This document shows, one piece after another, positions 7,377 to 13,272 of a DNA stretch of 13,273 nt. Each line of letters begins with the position of its first letter. The stretch's first letter is position 1. The position numbers were made by a program, and so were the translations under genes. The notes under the pieces are model-generated. The model was not told the origin of the DNA. It saw only the letters and a list, made by a program, of their open reading frames with translations, and made no database searches. Source of the DNA: Alphaproteobacteria bacterium (GTDB taxonomy: Bacteria; Pseudomonadota; Alphaproteobacteria; Caulobacterales; Maricaulaceae); contig JAUIEH010000027.1 of NCBI GenBank assembly GCA_030428405.1, forward strand, positions 1 to 13,273, given 5' to 3'.

Positions 7377-7730
7377 TCAATTTGGGGATATCATCCCGAG
7401 CGTATTGCCGGCCGGATCCTTGAACCAGGCGAAGCGACGGCCCTGACCCGGGATCTCCAGCGGCCCGATCAAGATCTCGCCGCCCGCCTCGCTCACGGCG
7501 GCGGCTGAGGCGTCAATGTCGTCAACCTCGATATAGACGAGAACGTAATTGTGCGGCTCATGACCGAGCGCGGTGATATGTCCGTGCACGCCGCGGTCGG
7601 CCTGGGTGTCGATGAGCTTGCCGCTCGGGCCGTATTCCTCGGTCGCCCAGCCGAAAGCCTGCTCGTAGAACGAAGCCGTTTCGTCTTTCTCGCGACAACC
7701 GATTTCGAAATGAACGACCGGTGCTCCCAT
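7377..7730 (-). CDS. VOC family (glyoxalase/bleomycin-resistance fold) protein
   Basis: Starting at the ATG at 7730, which has GAGGAGAG 5-12 bases upstream, the protein is 117 residues. An open frame extends further upstream to 7850 but that part has no homologous look and no ribosome site. Two beta-alpha-beta-beta-beta modules are visible: the first starts 'VVHFEIGCREKDETASFYEQAFGWATEEY' (5-33), the second 'YVLVYIEVDDIDASAAAVSEAGGEILIGP' (62-90) and ends 'RRFAWFKDPAGNTLGMISPN'. That ending is typical of single-domain VOC proteins annotated as glyoxalase-like. His7 could be a metal ligand. The reaction cannot be inferred. Likely operon with the GNAT gene downstream. Confidence 0.9.
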   Translation of the reverse strand: MGAPVVHFEIGCREKDETASFYEQAFGWATEEYGPSGKLIDTQADRGVHGHITALGHEPHNYVLVYIEVDDIDASAAAVSEAGGEILIGPLEIPGQGRRFAWFKDPAGNTLGMISPN

Positions 7731-7865
7731 CAAACTCTCCTCTCGCGCAACCATGCGACGGGCCGGGTTATCCCGGCGGGCTGAGCTGAACATAGCGAGT
7801 GAGTTTCGGTGCGACCATGCCGGCGGTGCAATGCGGCGCGGTGTCCGCATCTGCGCCGGATGCGG

Positions 7866-8735
7866 CTAAATGCGTGCAGGCCGGTCGCCTTTAAGCGCGT
7901 CCAGCAACGCCAGCGTCCTGGCGCCGGCGACGCCGTCGACATCCAATCCGTATTCGGACTGGAACAACCTGACCGCGCGCTTTGTGGCCGGACCGAAATC
8001 TCCGTCTAGGCGAAGCGCATAGCCAAAGCAGTTGAGAGAGCGCTGCAGGGCTGACACCGCAGGACCGCGCGCGCCCAGGCGCAGCGTCTCCCCGCTCAGC
8101 GCGTATTCGATACGATTAAGCTCGCCCGGCGCCTCATCGCCGGCGAGACGCGCAAAAGCCTCGGCGAGGCGCTTATCATAGCGATTGGCGTGATAGGCTG
8201 GACCATTATATGCGCGCGCAAAGCCCGCCCAGTCGCGCCGGCTTAGCTCATCGGCAAGCCCCGCGCGCGCAATGAAACGCGCCATCAACTCGACCTGCCC
8301 CGCGAGCCCCTCACGCGCGCGCGCCTCAAATTCCTGCGCGCTCTCAAAGCCCAGCCACTCCCAGTTCGCGCCCATCACCTGGCCGACGCCCCAGGAACAC
8401 GACTCAATCGCTGCGCGCTCATTGATGCGCCTGGCGCGCGCCAGCATGCGATGACGGCGCGTCTGATCGGGCGGATTGCGCACGCAGTCGGGATGGGGAA
8501 AGGCGTGAGGCGACGCGAGCGCAGGCGCTGCAAGCGCTTTTGCGAGTTCCTCAGCGCTTAGACGGCGGTGAAAATAATGGCCTTCCCAGCGGATGAGCGG
8601 CACAGGCCCGCCCTCGAACTGCGCCATCGCGCGCCCGCCGCTTTCGATTTCCGCCACCGCGCGCAACGCCGCAGCATCCAGGCCGGACGCGGCGGCGACG
8701 GCCTCGATCTCCGCGATGTCGCGCGTGCTGAACAT
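7866..8735 (-). CDS. N-acetylmuramidase (DUF3380) with C-terminal peptidoglycan-binding domain
   Basis: The start is the ATG at 8735, which has GGAAGG 6-11 bases upstream; a GTG five codons earlier (8750) is less likely because the ribosome site would fall inside the coding sequence. The 289-residue protein has an N-acetylmuramidase domain at about 5-200: 'LRAVAEIESGGR' with probable catalytic Glu31, 'PLIRWEGHYFHRRLS' at 46-60, 'RAAIESCSWGVGQVMGANWEWLGF' at 107-130 and 'WAGFARAYNGPAYHANRYDKRLAEAF' at 169-194. Residues 218-280 form a peptidoglycan-binding type 1 domain ('LRLGARGPAVSALQRSLNCFGY', 'DGDFGPATKRAVRLFQ'). There is no signal peptide. Enzymes of this type are phage endolysins or domesticated relatives; no holin or phage structural gene is adjacent. 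Its leader contains a hairpin covering the ribosome site. Confidence 0.92.
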   Translation of the reverse strand: MFSTRDIAEIEAVAAASGLDAAALRAVAEIESGGRAMAQFEGGPVPLIRWEGHYFHRRLSAEELAKALAAPALASPHAFPHPDCVRNPPDQTRRHRMLARARRINERAAIESCSWGVGQVMGANWEWLGFESAQEFEARAREGLAGQVELMARFIARAGLADELSRRDWAGFARAYNGPAYHANRYDKRLAEAFARLAGDEAPGELNRIEYALSGETLRLGARGPAVSALQRSLNCFGYALRLDGDFGPATKRAVRLFQSEYGLDVDGVAGARTLALLDALKGDRPARI

Positions 8736-8739
8736 GTTT

Positions 8740-8776
8740 GGCCTTCCCACTCCAATCGGCTCAGTGTGGGAAAGCC
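8740..8776 (-). promoter_or_regulatory. Inverted repeat that sequesters the muramidase ribosome-binding site
   Basis: Arms at 8740-8750 and 8766-8776 pair over 11 bp with one G-U wobble around a 15-nt loop in the minus-strand transcript. The proximal arm contains the GGAAGG of the muramidase. A folded leader would therefore hide the ribosome site. It may equally be part of a palindromic intergenic repeat, since a second hairpin follows at 8778-8807. Confidence 0.5.
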
Positions 8777-8777
8777 A

Positions 8778-8807
8778 TTATCCTCGCCGCGCGCAGGGCG
8801 AGGATAA
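8778..8807. repeat. Perfect 11-bp palindromic hairpin
   Basis: TTATCCTCGCC at 8778-8788 and GGCGAGGATAA at 8797-8807 are perfectly complementary with an 8-nt loop. It lies in the divergent gap between the muramidase and the small membrane protein, right beside the hairpin at 8740-8776. With no T tract it is more likely a REP-like element or protein-binding site than a terminator. Confidence 0.6.
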
Positions 8808-8862
8808 GTTGGGCGCGCGACCGGCGCGCAAACGCCTTCGCACGCGTTCAAAGGGGTGATTG

Positions 8863-9147
8863 ATGCCGCCGCTGATCCTCGCCACGACGACCTTGATGGC
8901 GCTGTCGCTCGCACTCTGGGTGACGGCGTTTTTGCGCACGATCGCGTTCTTGAACCGCAACAAGGCGGTTGAGCAGGACCTGACCAATCCCGCCGACGGC
9001 GCGTCGCTGTGGATGCGGCTGTTACTGCGCAACGGCTTTGGCGAAACCGTCGAGCGTCAGCGCTTGTCGCTGCTCATAAATTACGCCGCAGCGCTCGCCC
9101 CGTTCATTCTGGCGGCCGTTCTGATCGTCGTTCTGCCGCCGGCCTAG
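8863..9147 (+). CDS. Small two-helix membrane protein
   Basis: The 94-residue protein starts at the ATG at 8863, with AAGGGG at 8851-8856; an adjacent in-frame TTG at 8860 is also possible. Two hydrophobic segments are clear, about 3-28 and 68-91, joined by a polar loop 'NRNKAVEQDLTNPADGASLWMRLLLRNGFGETVERQR'. I do not recognise the family. It is divergent from the muramidase, so the pair is not an endolysin-holin operon in the usual sense, although its size and two helices would fit a holin; I consider that weak. Confidence 0.72.
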   Translation: MPPLILATTTLMALSLALWVTAFLRTIAFLNRNKAVEQDLTNPADGASLWMRLLLRNGFGETVERQRLSLLINYAAALAPFILAAVLIVVLPPA

Positions 9148-9160
9148 ACCGCGTAGCGCC

Positions 9161-9475
9161 TCAGTCTTCCGCGAGGCTTTTCTGATCACGCCATTTGTCC
9201 ATGGACATCGAGATGGCGAAGGTCTCGCGATATTTCGGCGAGTCTGACGGGCGCGGCGGACGGTCCGAGGTCAGCGCCATGATTTCAGCAAGCTTGTTAT
9301 GCGCAGCGCCCGCTTGGCCGGCGCCGATATAAGCGTGCAGCTCCACGAGCGCGACGGAAAGCGGATCACGCGCCCGGACGACGAAATAAGGCTCGTCCTC
9401 GTCCAGGTCGGGATAACAATCATATTGCGATGGATTGGCCTTGGAGCCGATCAGCGCCGTCATCGTGTCAGCCAT
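9161..9475 (-). CDS. Conserved-looking hypothetical protein, 104 aa
   Basis: The start taken is the ATG at 9475, with AGAAAGG just upstream; an in-frame ATG at 9496 adds seven residues but has no ribosome site. The protein has no signal or membrane segment. A central segment 'YDCYPDLDEDEPYFVVRARDPLSVALVELHAYIG' (18-51) resembles a motif I recall in small uncharacterised proteins of proteobacteria and phages ('DEPxFxLxxRDPxAxxLV'). Residues 50-70 are likely helical. Function unknown. It lies 69 bp downstream of the next minus-strand gene and may be cotranscribed with it. Confidence 0.7.
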   Translation of the reverse strand: MADTMTALIGSKANPSQYDCYPDLDEDEPYFVVRARDPLSVALVELHAYIGAGQAGAAHNKLAEIMALTSDRPPRPSDSPKYRETFAISMSMDKWRDQKSLAED

Positions 9476-9544
9476 CTGCGCGCCTTTCTGGTGCATGCGT
9501 CAATATCCGAGCGCTACACGGATTCGCATGAAGGCGCGCCAGCT

Positions 9545-9943
9545 TCAGCTGGTTTTGGTCCGGGCGTCCTCAACAGTTTCAAAGCGCACATAGCCGCGCT
9601 GGATCATGCGTCGCAATTCGTCATAGGCCGCGGCGAGCTCATGAAACGCGGTGTGGTGCTCGCTCAGCGCTGAGATTTCGCTCTGAGACGGCGCTTCGCT
9701 CGCATCCGCGATCTTCAACGCCTTGGTCACCCAGTCTGCGCGCGCCTTGGCCGCGACCGCCGCCAGACGCTGCAGCCGCGTCTCGCTCAATGTGTCGAGA
9801 ACGCTCGCCATTGTCTGCTTGTTCGAGAAGTAGGAGGTGTAGTCGATGCGCTCCAGCAAGCCTTTCAAGCGACGCTTGGTGACAGGGTCGAGTTCGGCTT
9901 CCGGTTCAAAGCGGTCGGGTCCGGGACGGTGGCGCGTGGCCAT
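9545..9943 (-). CDS. Hypothetical helical protein, 132 aa
   Basis: The ATG at 9943 is preceded by GAAAGG at a spacing of 8. The protein is soluble, charged and predicted largely alpha-helical: 'LDPVTKRRLKGLLERIDYTSYFSNKQTMASVLDTLSETRLQRLAAVAAKARADWVTKAL' covers about 18-76 and 'FHELAAAYDELRRMIQRG' about 100-117. No motif I recognise is present. It reads in the same direction as the 104-residue gene 69 bp downstream, so a two-gene unit is plausible. Confidence 0.7.
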   Translation of the reverse strand: MATRHRPGPDRFEPEAELDPVTKRRLKGLLERIDYTSYFSNKQTMASVLDTLSETRLQRLAAVAAKARADWVTKALKIADASEAPSQSEISALSEHHTAFHELAAAYDELRRMIQRGYVRFETVEDARTKTS

Positions 9944-10079
9944 GGCGGAGCCTTTCAGGGCTGGTTGTTGTCAAACCGCCGCGCTCGCCGCCGATGTTAC
10001 GCGCAACGATGGCGCGACACCCTAATCTCGCATGCCGTCCCTTAACGGAGCGTTTTGATTTATCGTTAACGCCGCAATC

Positions 10080-10294
10080 TCAATCCGACACATCTTCCAC
10101 GCGCCAGGGCGGAAAGCGGCGTTTCTCGCCGCTTGATAAAGACATATCTGATTGCCGGACGGATCGCGCAGCCGCGCCTCGCGCCAAAGCCAACTCTGAT
10201 CGACAGGCTCTTGTTCAAAGACAACGCCCTTCGCCTTCAGCGCGTCCACCGCGGCGTCGAGCTCGTCGTGGTCGCGAAACGAGAAATCAGACAT
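10080..10294 (-). pseudogene. Degraded VOC protein (second half only, frameshifted)
   Basis: From the ATG at 10294 the frame encodes only the second half of a VOC fold: 'FSFRDHDELDAAVDALKAKGVVFEQEPVDQSWLWREARLRDPSGNQICLYQA'. The first beta-alpha-beta module is absent, and the in-frame codons upstream reach a stop within 16 codons, leaving no room before the next gene. At about 10127-10131 the reading frame changes. The literal frame goes on to an unrelated tail ending at 10022. Adding one G there restores 'GEKRRFPPWRVEDVSD' and a stop at 10080, which matches the 'xENRRFPPWRx' ending usual for this VOC subfamily. Truncation plus frameshift indicates a pseudogene. A sequencing error could explain the frameshift but not the missing half. 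Confidence 0.75.
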
Positions 10295-10356
10295 GAGGCG
10301 ATCCTGCCAGCAAAACCGTTGAAGCCGCTATTGCGCCGCCGGGCCTTGGCGATGTT

Positions 10357-11022
10357 CTACACCACCGCCGCCTCAAGCGCGTTGAGGTCGGCGCCGACAA
10401 TGGCGGCTTCATGCGCGAGAATGTGTTTGATCGGCCAGTTCCACCAGGCGAGCGCTTTCAGCCGCGCAATCGTCGCCTCATCAAAGCGTATACGGACGAT
10501 TTTGGCGGGGTTGCCGGAGACGATGGCGTAGTCCGGCACGCGCCCGCCGACCACGGCGCCTGCGCCGACAATGACGCCGTCGCCAAGCTCAGCGCCCGGC
10601 AGGAGGGTTGCGCGCTGTCCGATCCAGACATCATTGCCGATGACGGTGTCGCGCCCGGGATCGGGCATTGAGGGTCGCCCCTCCACCGGTCCGCCGCCGA
10701 ACACTGCGAAGGGAAAGCTCGAAAAGCCGTCATAGCGGTGATTGGCCGAAGCGGTGATGAACACGGCCTCATGCGCGATCTGGCAGAACCGGCCGATGAT
10801 CAGGCGTTCGGGCGAGAACGGATAAAGATGCGGCGCCAGCCGCTCGGCCCAGTCTTCAGGCGGATCAAACGTGCTGGCGTAGCTGTAATCGCCGATGACC
10901 CAGCGCGGATGGTCGATGACCGCCTTGAGAAACACCGTGCCCGGATGGCGCGAACCGTCGGGCATGGGCACAGGAAAACGGGTGTTTGGCGCTGCAAACG
11001 GGCGCGCGTTGGCCTCAGACAT
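10357..11022 (-). CDS. CatB-type (xenobiotic acyltransferase) left-handed beta-helix O-acetyltransferase
   Basis: Starting at the ATG at 11022, with AAAGGA 7-12 bases upstream, the protein has 221 residues, close to the usual 210-220. The catalytic His is expected at His95 in 'ITASANHRYDGFSSFPF' (89-105). Hexapeptide repeats follow in 'TVIGNDVWIGQRATLLPGAELGDGVIVGAGAVVGGRVPDYAIVSGNPAKIVRIRF' (126-180), ending with the family's 'WWNWP' at 193-197. Relatives acetylate chloramphenicol (CatB) or streptogramin A (Vat), but many chromosomal members have unknown acceptors, so resistance cannot be claimed. An in-frame TTG at 11037 is a less likely start. A six-codon micro-ORF lies just upstream. Confidence 0.92.
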   Translation of the reverse strand: MSEANARPFAAPNTRFPVPMPDGSRHPGTVFLKAVIDHPRWVIGDYSYASTFDPPEDWAERLAPHLYPFSPERLIIGRFCQIAHEAVFITASANHRYDGFSSFPFAVFGGGPVEGRPSMPDPGRDTVIGNDVWIGQRATLLPGAELGDGVIVGAGAVVGGRVPDYAIVSGNPAKIVRIRFDEATIARLKALAWWNWPIKHILAHEAAIVGADLNALEAAVV

Positions 11023-11054
11023 GGAGCATCCTTTCAATCAAACCAGCATGCGGA

Positions 11055-11075
11055 TCAGATTGCGGACTGCTCCAT
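11055..11075 (-). CDS. Candidate leader micro-ORF (6 codons) before the acetyltransferase
   Basis: On the minus strand the AAGGAGG at 11087-11081 is followed, after 5 bases, by ATG and five more codons (Met-Glu-Gln-Ser-Ala-Ile) then TGA, ending 32 bases before the acetyltransferase ATG. The ribosome site is better than that of the main gene. It may be a regulatory leader peptide or chance; no antisense hairpin was established. Confidence 0.35.
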   Translation of the reverse strand: MEQSAI

Positions 11076-11202
11076 TTCGGCCTCCTTCGCGTTGAACGCG
11101 CCCGATTGTGCGCAAGCCGGCGCGTCGGTCAAGCGCGGGGTGGTTCGGGCGTGGCGGCGGCGATCGAAGTTGCGCGCTCCGCGCCCCGGCGCCGCCGGTC
11201 GC

Positions 11203-11250
11203 AAAGGGGGCGCTACGCCCGCGCCCTCTCTCCTCCCTCGGGGAGGAGAG
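11203..11250. repeat. Palindromic intergenic element with perfect 10-bp hairpin
   Basis: CTCTCCTCCC at 11228-11237 and GGGAGGAGAG at 11241-11250 are perfectly complementary around a TCG loop. Just before it GGGCG-CTA-CGCCC (11208-11220) forms a second small hairpin. Such purine/pyrimidine palindromes between genes are typical REP-like elements of GC-rich alphaproteobacteria. There is no T tract for a terminator. Confidence 0.55.
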
Positions 11251-11300
11251 GTACTGTGAGGAGCGGGCGTGGAGATTATCCGTCAACGCACCACATTCGT

Positions 11301-11340
11301 CGTCATCCCGGCCGCAGCGCAGCGGAGAGCCGGGATCCAC
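11301..11340. repeat. REP-like palindrome ('GTCATCCCGG...CCGGGATCC' type)
   Basis: ATCCCGGC at 11305-11312 pairs perfectly with GCCGGGAT at 11329-11336 across a 16-nt GC-rich centre. The pattern 'cgtcatcccggccgcagcgc' followed by 'ccgggatcc' is a frequent dispersed intergenic element in alphaproteobacterial genomes, as I recall. Its copy number here cannot be counted from one window. Confidence 0.6.
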
Positions 11341-11493
11341 CCGACCAACAAGGAATTCGCACGCGTTCCGGCGGAGCCCAATCACGCACCACGGTAGGTC
11401 CCGGAAAAGCGCTGACGCTCGGCATGCGCTAAGCTGTTTGAGCACTCCCGCCGTCGCCCTGCCGGCGGTGGCGTGACGTGACGTGAATTCTTG

Positions 11494-11889
11494 TTAAGAT
11501 TCGCTTGGAGAATAGTCGCTCGCGTTGGAGGCATTTCCTCGAGGAAAAAGCGAAGCAACGATGGCGGTAACAGCTGCCCCAACTTGAATGACAGTTGCTC
11601 CGATCAACGCCATTACCGACGCTTCGGAAATTATTCGATCTGCAGGACTGAGATGACCGCTAAGAATTAACGCTACATCAGCAGCCCATAAAACGCCGAC
11701 AGCACTGAATGTAAACCACAGCGAACGACGGAACATTGTCAGTATCCCGCCGGCGGTCTTTTTCCTCAACTCGACATCTTCCAACCGAACCTTGGCTGAG
11801 ACGTCACTAAGACTTACGCCGTCTCGGAGTGTCCCGGTGACGCTCTCTTGGAGCGTCACCGTACGGGGACTCTCTACTCCCCCAGACAT
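11494..11889 (-). CDS. Two-helix membrane protein paired with RHH-like gene
   Basis: The 131-residue protein starts at the ATG at 11889, 6 bases after the stop of the upstream RHH-like gene, with GGGG at 11902-11899 as a ribosome site overlapping that gene's end, so translation is probably coupled. An in-frame TTG at 11892 is also possible. Residues 1-50 are polar ('VSLSDVSAKVRLEDVELRKK'). Two transmembrane helices follow, about 56-77 and 91-115, ending 'SLFPRG' and a Ser/Asn-rich tail. The second helix, 'ALIGATVIQVGAAVTAIVASLFP', resembles the end of a widespread small two-helix membrane family, some members of which sit in accessory regions. Function is unknown. Codon use is AT-richer than in the flanking chromosome. 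Confidence 0.75.
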   Translation of the reverse strand: MSGGVESPRTVTLQESVTGTLRDGVSLSDVSAKVRLEDVELRKKTAGGILTMFRRSLWFTFSAVGVLWAADVALILSGHLSPADRIISEASVMALIGATVIQVGAAVTAIVASLFPRGNASNASDYSPSES

Positions 11890-11895
11890 CAATTT

Positions 11896-12117
11896 CTACC
11901 CCGCTAAAATCACGTTTACGGCAGCAGAATCATCCTCTTTTTGACCCTTTATTGTAACAACATGGTCGGATTCCTTAGCTCGTTCTGCTGCGATACGGGC
12001 AAGCGCAAGTGCTTTACGGAACAAGCCTGCTGTCGTCGTGGCTCCAAGTTCTTTCTTTAGTTCTTCGATGAGCGCCACAGTCTCCTCGTCAGCAACGAAA
12101 GACAGTTGCTTGCTCAT
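11896..12117 (-). CDS. Ribbon-helix-helix-like small protein
   Basis: The start is the ATG at 12117, with AAGGAGGG 5-12 bases upstream; the open frame extends to 12231 but the extension has no ribosome site. The 73-residue protein reads as an RHH unit: strand 'KQLSFVADEE' (3-12), helix 'TVALIEELKKELGA' (13-26), turn, then helix 'TAGLFRKALALARIAAERAKES' (29-50). A short C-terminal 'HVVTIKGQKEDDSAAVNVILAG' (52-73) resembles the 'xxVxxVDxDGxxxxLxL' end of chromosomal RHH-like proteins. RHH proteins bind DNA as dimers and often repress their own operon. It is the first gene of a pair with the membrane protein, and operator-like repeats lie upstream. Confidence 0.78.
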   Translation of the reverse strand: MSKQLSFVADEETVALIEELKKELGATTTAGLFRKALALARIAAERAKESDHVVTIKGQKEDDSAAVNVILAG

Positions 12118-12139
12118 AGCGGCCCTCCTTGGTTGGCAC

Positions 12140-12192
12140 GCAAGGGAACCACCCTTGCGGAGCTCAATGAAACACATATCGTCGTACATATC
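12140..12192 (-). promoter_or_regulatory. Operator-like repeats upstream of the RHH/membrane pair
   Basis: Two elements lie between the RHH ribosome site and the divergent gene. GCAAGGG (12140-12146) and CCCTTGC (12152-12158) form a perfect 7-bp inverted repeat with a 5-nt centre. ACATATC occurs twice, at 12174-12180 and 12186-12192, exactly 12 bases apart. On the minus strand TTGCTA and TGATAT, spaced by 16, could be a promoter whose -10 overlaps the repeats. Autoregulation is inferred, not shown. Confidence 0.4.
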
Positions 12193-12297
12193 ACGCAATT
12201 TTTTGTTGTTAGCAACACATCCATTGCGCATTAATTAGGTTGAAAATGAGTAAAATCCACCCTATTTTGACGAAATTGAGAGAGCGCGCGCAATCCG

Positions 12298-12720
12298 ATG
12301 GGGAACGCCGTGGCGGAGATTATTCCATTTCCCTTCTATGCAGGGGAAAGACTGAAGCTCGAAGGACAAGCAAGCACGCAGGCGTTGCTGCATGTCCAAC
12401 TCCTGACTGAGCGAACGAAGCTGCTCAATTTGCTAATGCAAGCGCGCCAGCTGGAAGACTCACCTGAATTGAAGGTAATGCAGCGAGAGCACAGGAGAAA
12501 ATTGGTCAGGGATACCGCGAACTTATCAAAACTTTCAAGGCTTTACGAGCAAGCTGAAGTCGCCGCGAACGACATGCTCGAACAGCTGCCTGACGGAAGC
12601 CGTGCAACTATTCTTGTTCGAGATCATGATACCGGCGACCAACTAGTGATCGGTTGCCGCGTTAGCGCGCCAATTGTGCGCGCTACGAGCATGAATTGGG
12701 TTGCAATTGTTAATAACTAG
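12298..12720 (+). CDS. Hypothetical helical protein, 140 aa (5' end uncertain)
   Basis: From the ATG at 12298 the frame encodes 140 residues; a GTG at 12310 is an alternative. After 'AEIIPFPFYAGERLKLEGQ' the protein is long and helical, about 25-95 ('LLHVQLLTERTKLLNLLMQARQLE', 'LKVMQREHRRKLVRDTANLSKLSRLYEQAEVAANDML'), likely coiled coil. It then has a small beta-like end 'RATILVRDHDTGDQLVIGCRVSAPIV'. No family recognised. The ribosome site at 12298 is poor, while another frame opens at an ATG at 12246 and overlaps it; removing one G from the GGGG at 12300-12303 would join the two into a 157-residue protein. Composition is AT-richer than the chromosome, as for the other two cassette genes. Its 3' end converges with rpoD, 60 bp apart. 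Confidence 0.65.
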   Translation: MGNAVAEIIPFPFYAGERLKLEGQASTQALLHVQLLTERTKLLNLLMQARQLEDSPELKVMQREHRRKLVRDTANLSKLSRLYEQAEVAANDMLEQLPDGSRATILVRDHDTGDQLVIGCRVSAPIVRATSMNWVAIVNN

Positions 12721-12780
12721 ACGAGTTTTTCAAGAAAATTGGCAGTCTGTAGGAATGACAATCTGCAACTATGCCCCCCC

Positions 12781-13272
12781 CTAATTATCCAAGAAGCTCC
12801 GCAGCTTGCGGCTTCGGCTGGGGTGCTTCAGTTTACGGAGGGCTTTGGCTTCGATTTGCCTAATCCGTTCGCGCGTGACGGAGAATTGCTGTCCGACTTC
12901 TTCGAGCGTGTGATCGGTGTTCATGCCGATGCCGAAGCGCATGCGCAACACGCGCTCTTCGCGCGGGGTGAGGCTCGCGAGCACGCGGGTCGTGGTTTCG
13001 CGCAGATTTGACTGAATGGCCGCATCAATCGGCAGGACTGCGAATTTGTCCTCGATGAAGTCGCCGAGATGGCTGTCTTCTTCATCGCCAATCGGGGTTT
13101 CGAGCGAGATGGGCTCCTTGGCGATTTTCATCACCTTACGGACCTTCTCGAGCGGCATGGCCAGCTTTTCGGCGAGCTCTTCCGGCGTCGGCTCTCGTCC
13201 GATTTCGTGCAGCATCTGGCGCGAGGTGCGCACCAGCTTGTTGATCGTTTCGATCATATGCACGGGGATGCG
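12781..13272 (-). CDS. rpoD: RNA polymerase primary sigma factor, C-terminal 163 residues
   Basis: The frame is open to the right edge and begins 'RIPVHMIETINKLVR', the start of sigma-70 region 3. The GTG at 13263 encodes a Val inside this motif and is not the start. Region 3 continues through 'LEKVRKVMKIAKEPISLETPIGDEEDSHLGDFIED'. Region 4 has 'LTPREERVLRMRFGIGMNTDHTLEEVGQQFSVTRERIRQIEAKALRKLKHP', whose helix-turn-helix (about 122-150 of the visible part) recognises the -35 element. The protein ends 'SRSRKLRSFLDN' as in alphaproteobacterial housekeeping sigma factors. About three quarters of the gene lies outside the window. The stop codon is followed by a run of G on this strand (C8 at 12774-12781 on plus). 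Confidence 0.97.
   Translation of the reverse strand, partial: RIPVHMIETINKLVRTSRQMLHEIGREPTPEELAEKLAMPLEKVRKVMKIAKEPISLETPIGDEEDSHLGDFIEDKFAVLPIDAAIQSNLRETTTRVLASLTPREERVLRMRFGIGMNTDHTLEEVGQQFSVTRERIRQIEAKALRKLKHPSRSRKLRSFLDN

Larger units (their letters stand above)
11076..11493. other. Intergenic stretch without a gene
   Basis: Apart from the palindromes at 11203-11250 and 11301-11340 and the ribosome site of the micro-ORF, I see no supported gene here. Open frames on both strands exist only because the sequence is GC-rich and lack ribosome sites and plausible protein composition. Base composition falls sharply at the right end, where the AT-richer cassette begins (about 11490). Confidence 0.6.

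Noticed and set aside
7370..7392. Near-palindrome TATCC...GGATA at the VOC stop codon as terminator or operator
   Set aside because: Only five paired bases plus a mismatch, and most of it is VOC coding sequence.
7866..9147. Muramidase plus two-helix protein as a prophage lysis cassette
   Set aside because: The genes are divergent, not an operon, and no phage structural, integrase or spanin gene lies nearby.
12742..12766. Inverted repeat GCAG..TGT / ACA..CTGC downstream of rpoD as a terminator
   Set aside because: Two central mismatches leave only 4+3 paired bases; the T-rich TTTTC after it on the minus strand is suggestive but not enough.
12781..13263. GTG at 13263 as the start of a short sigma-factor-like gene
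   Set aside because: The frame continues to the right edge and the GTG is the Val of the conserved RIPVHMIETIN motif, so this is the end of a full-length rpoD.
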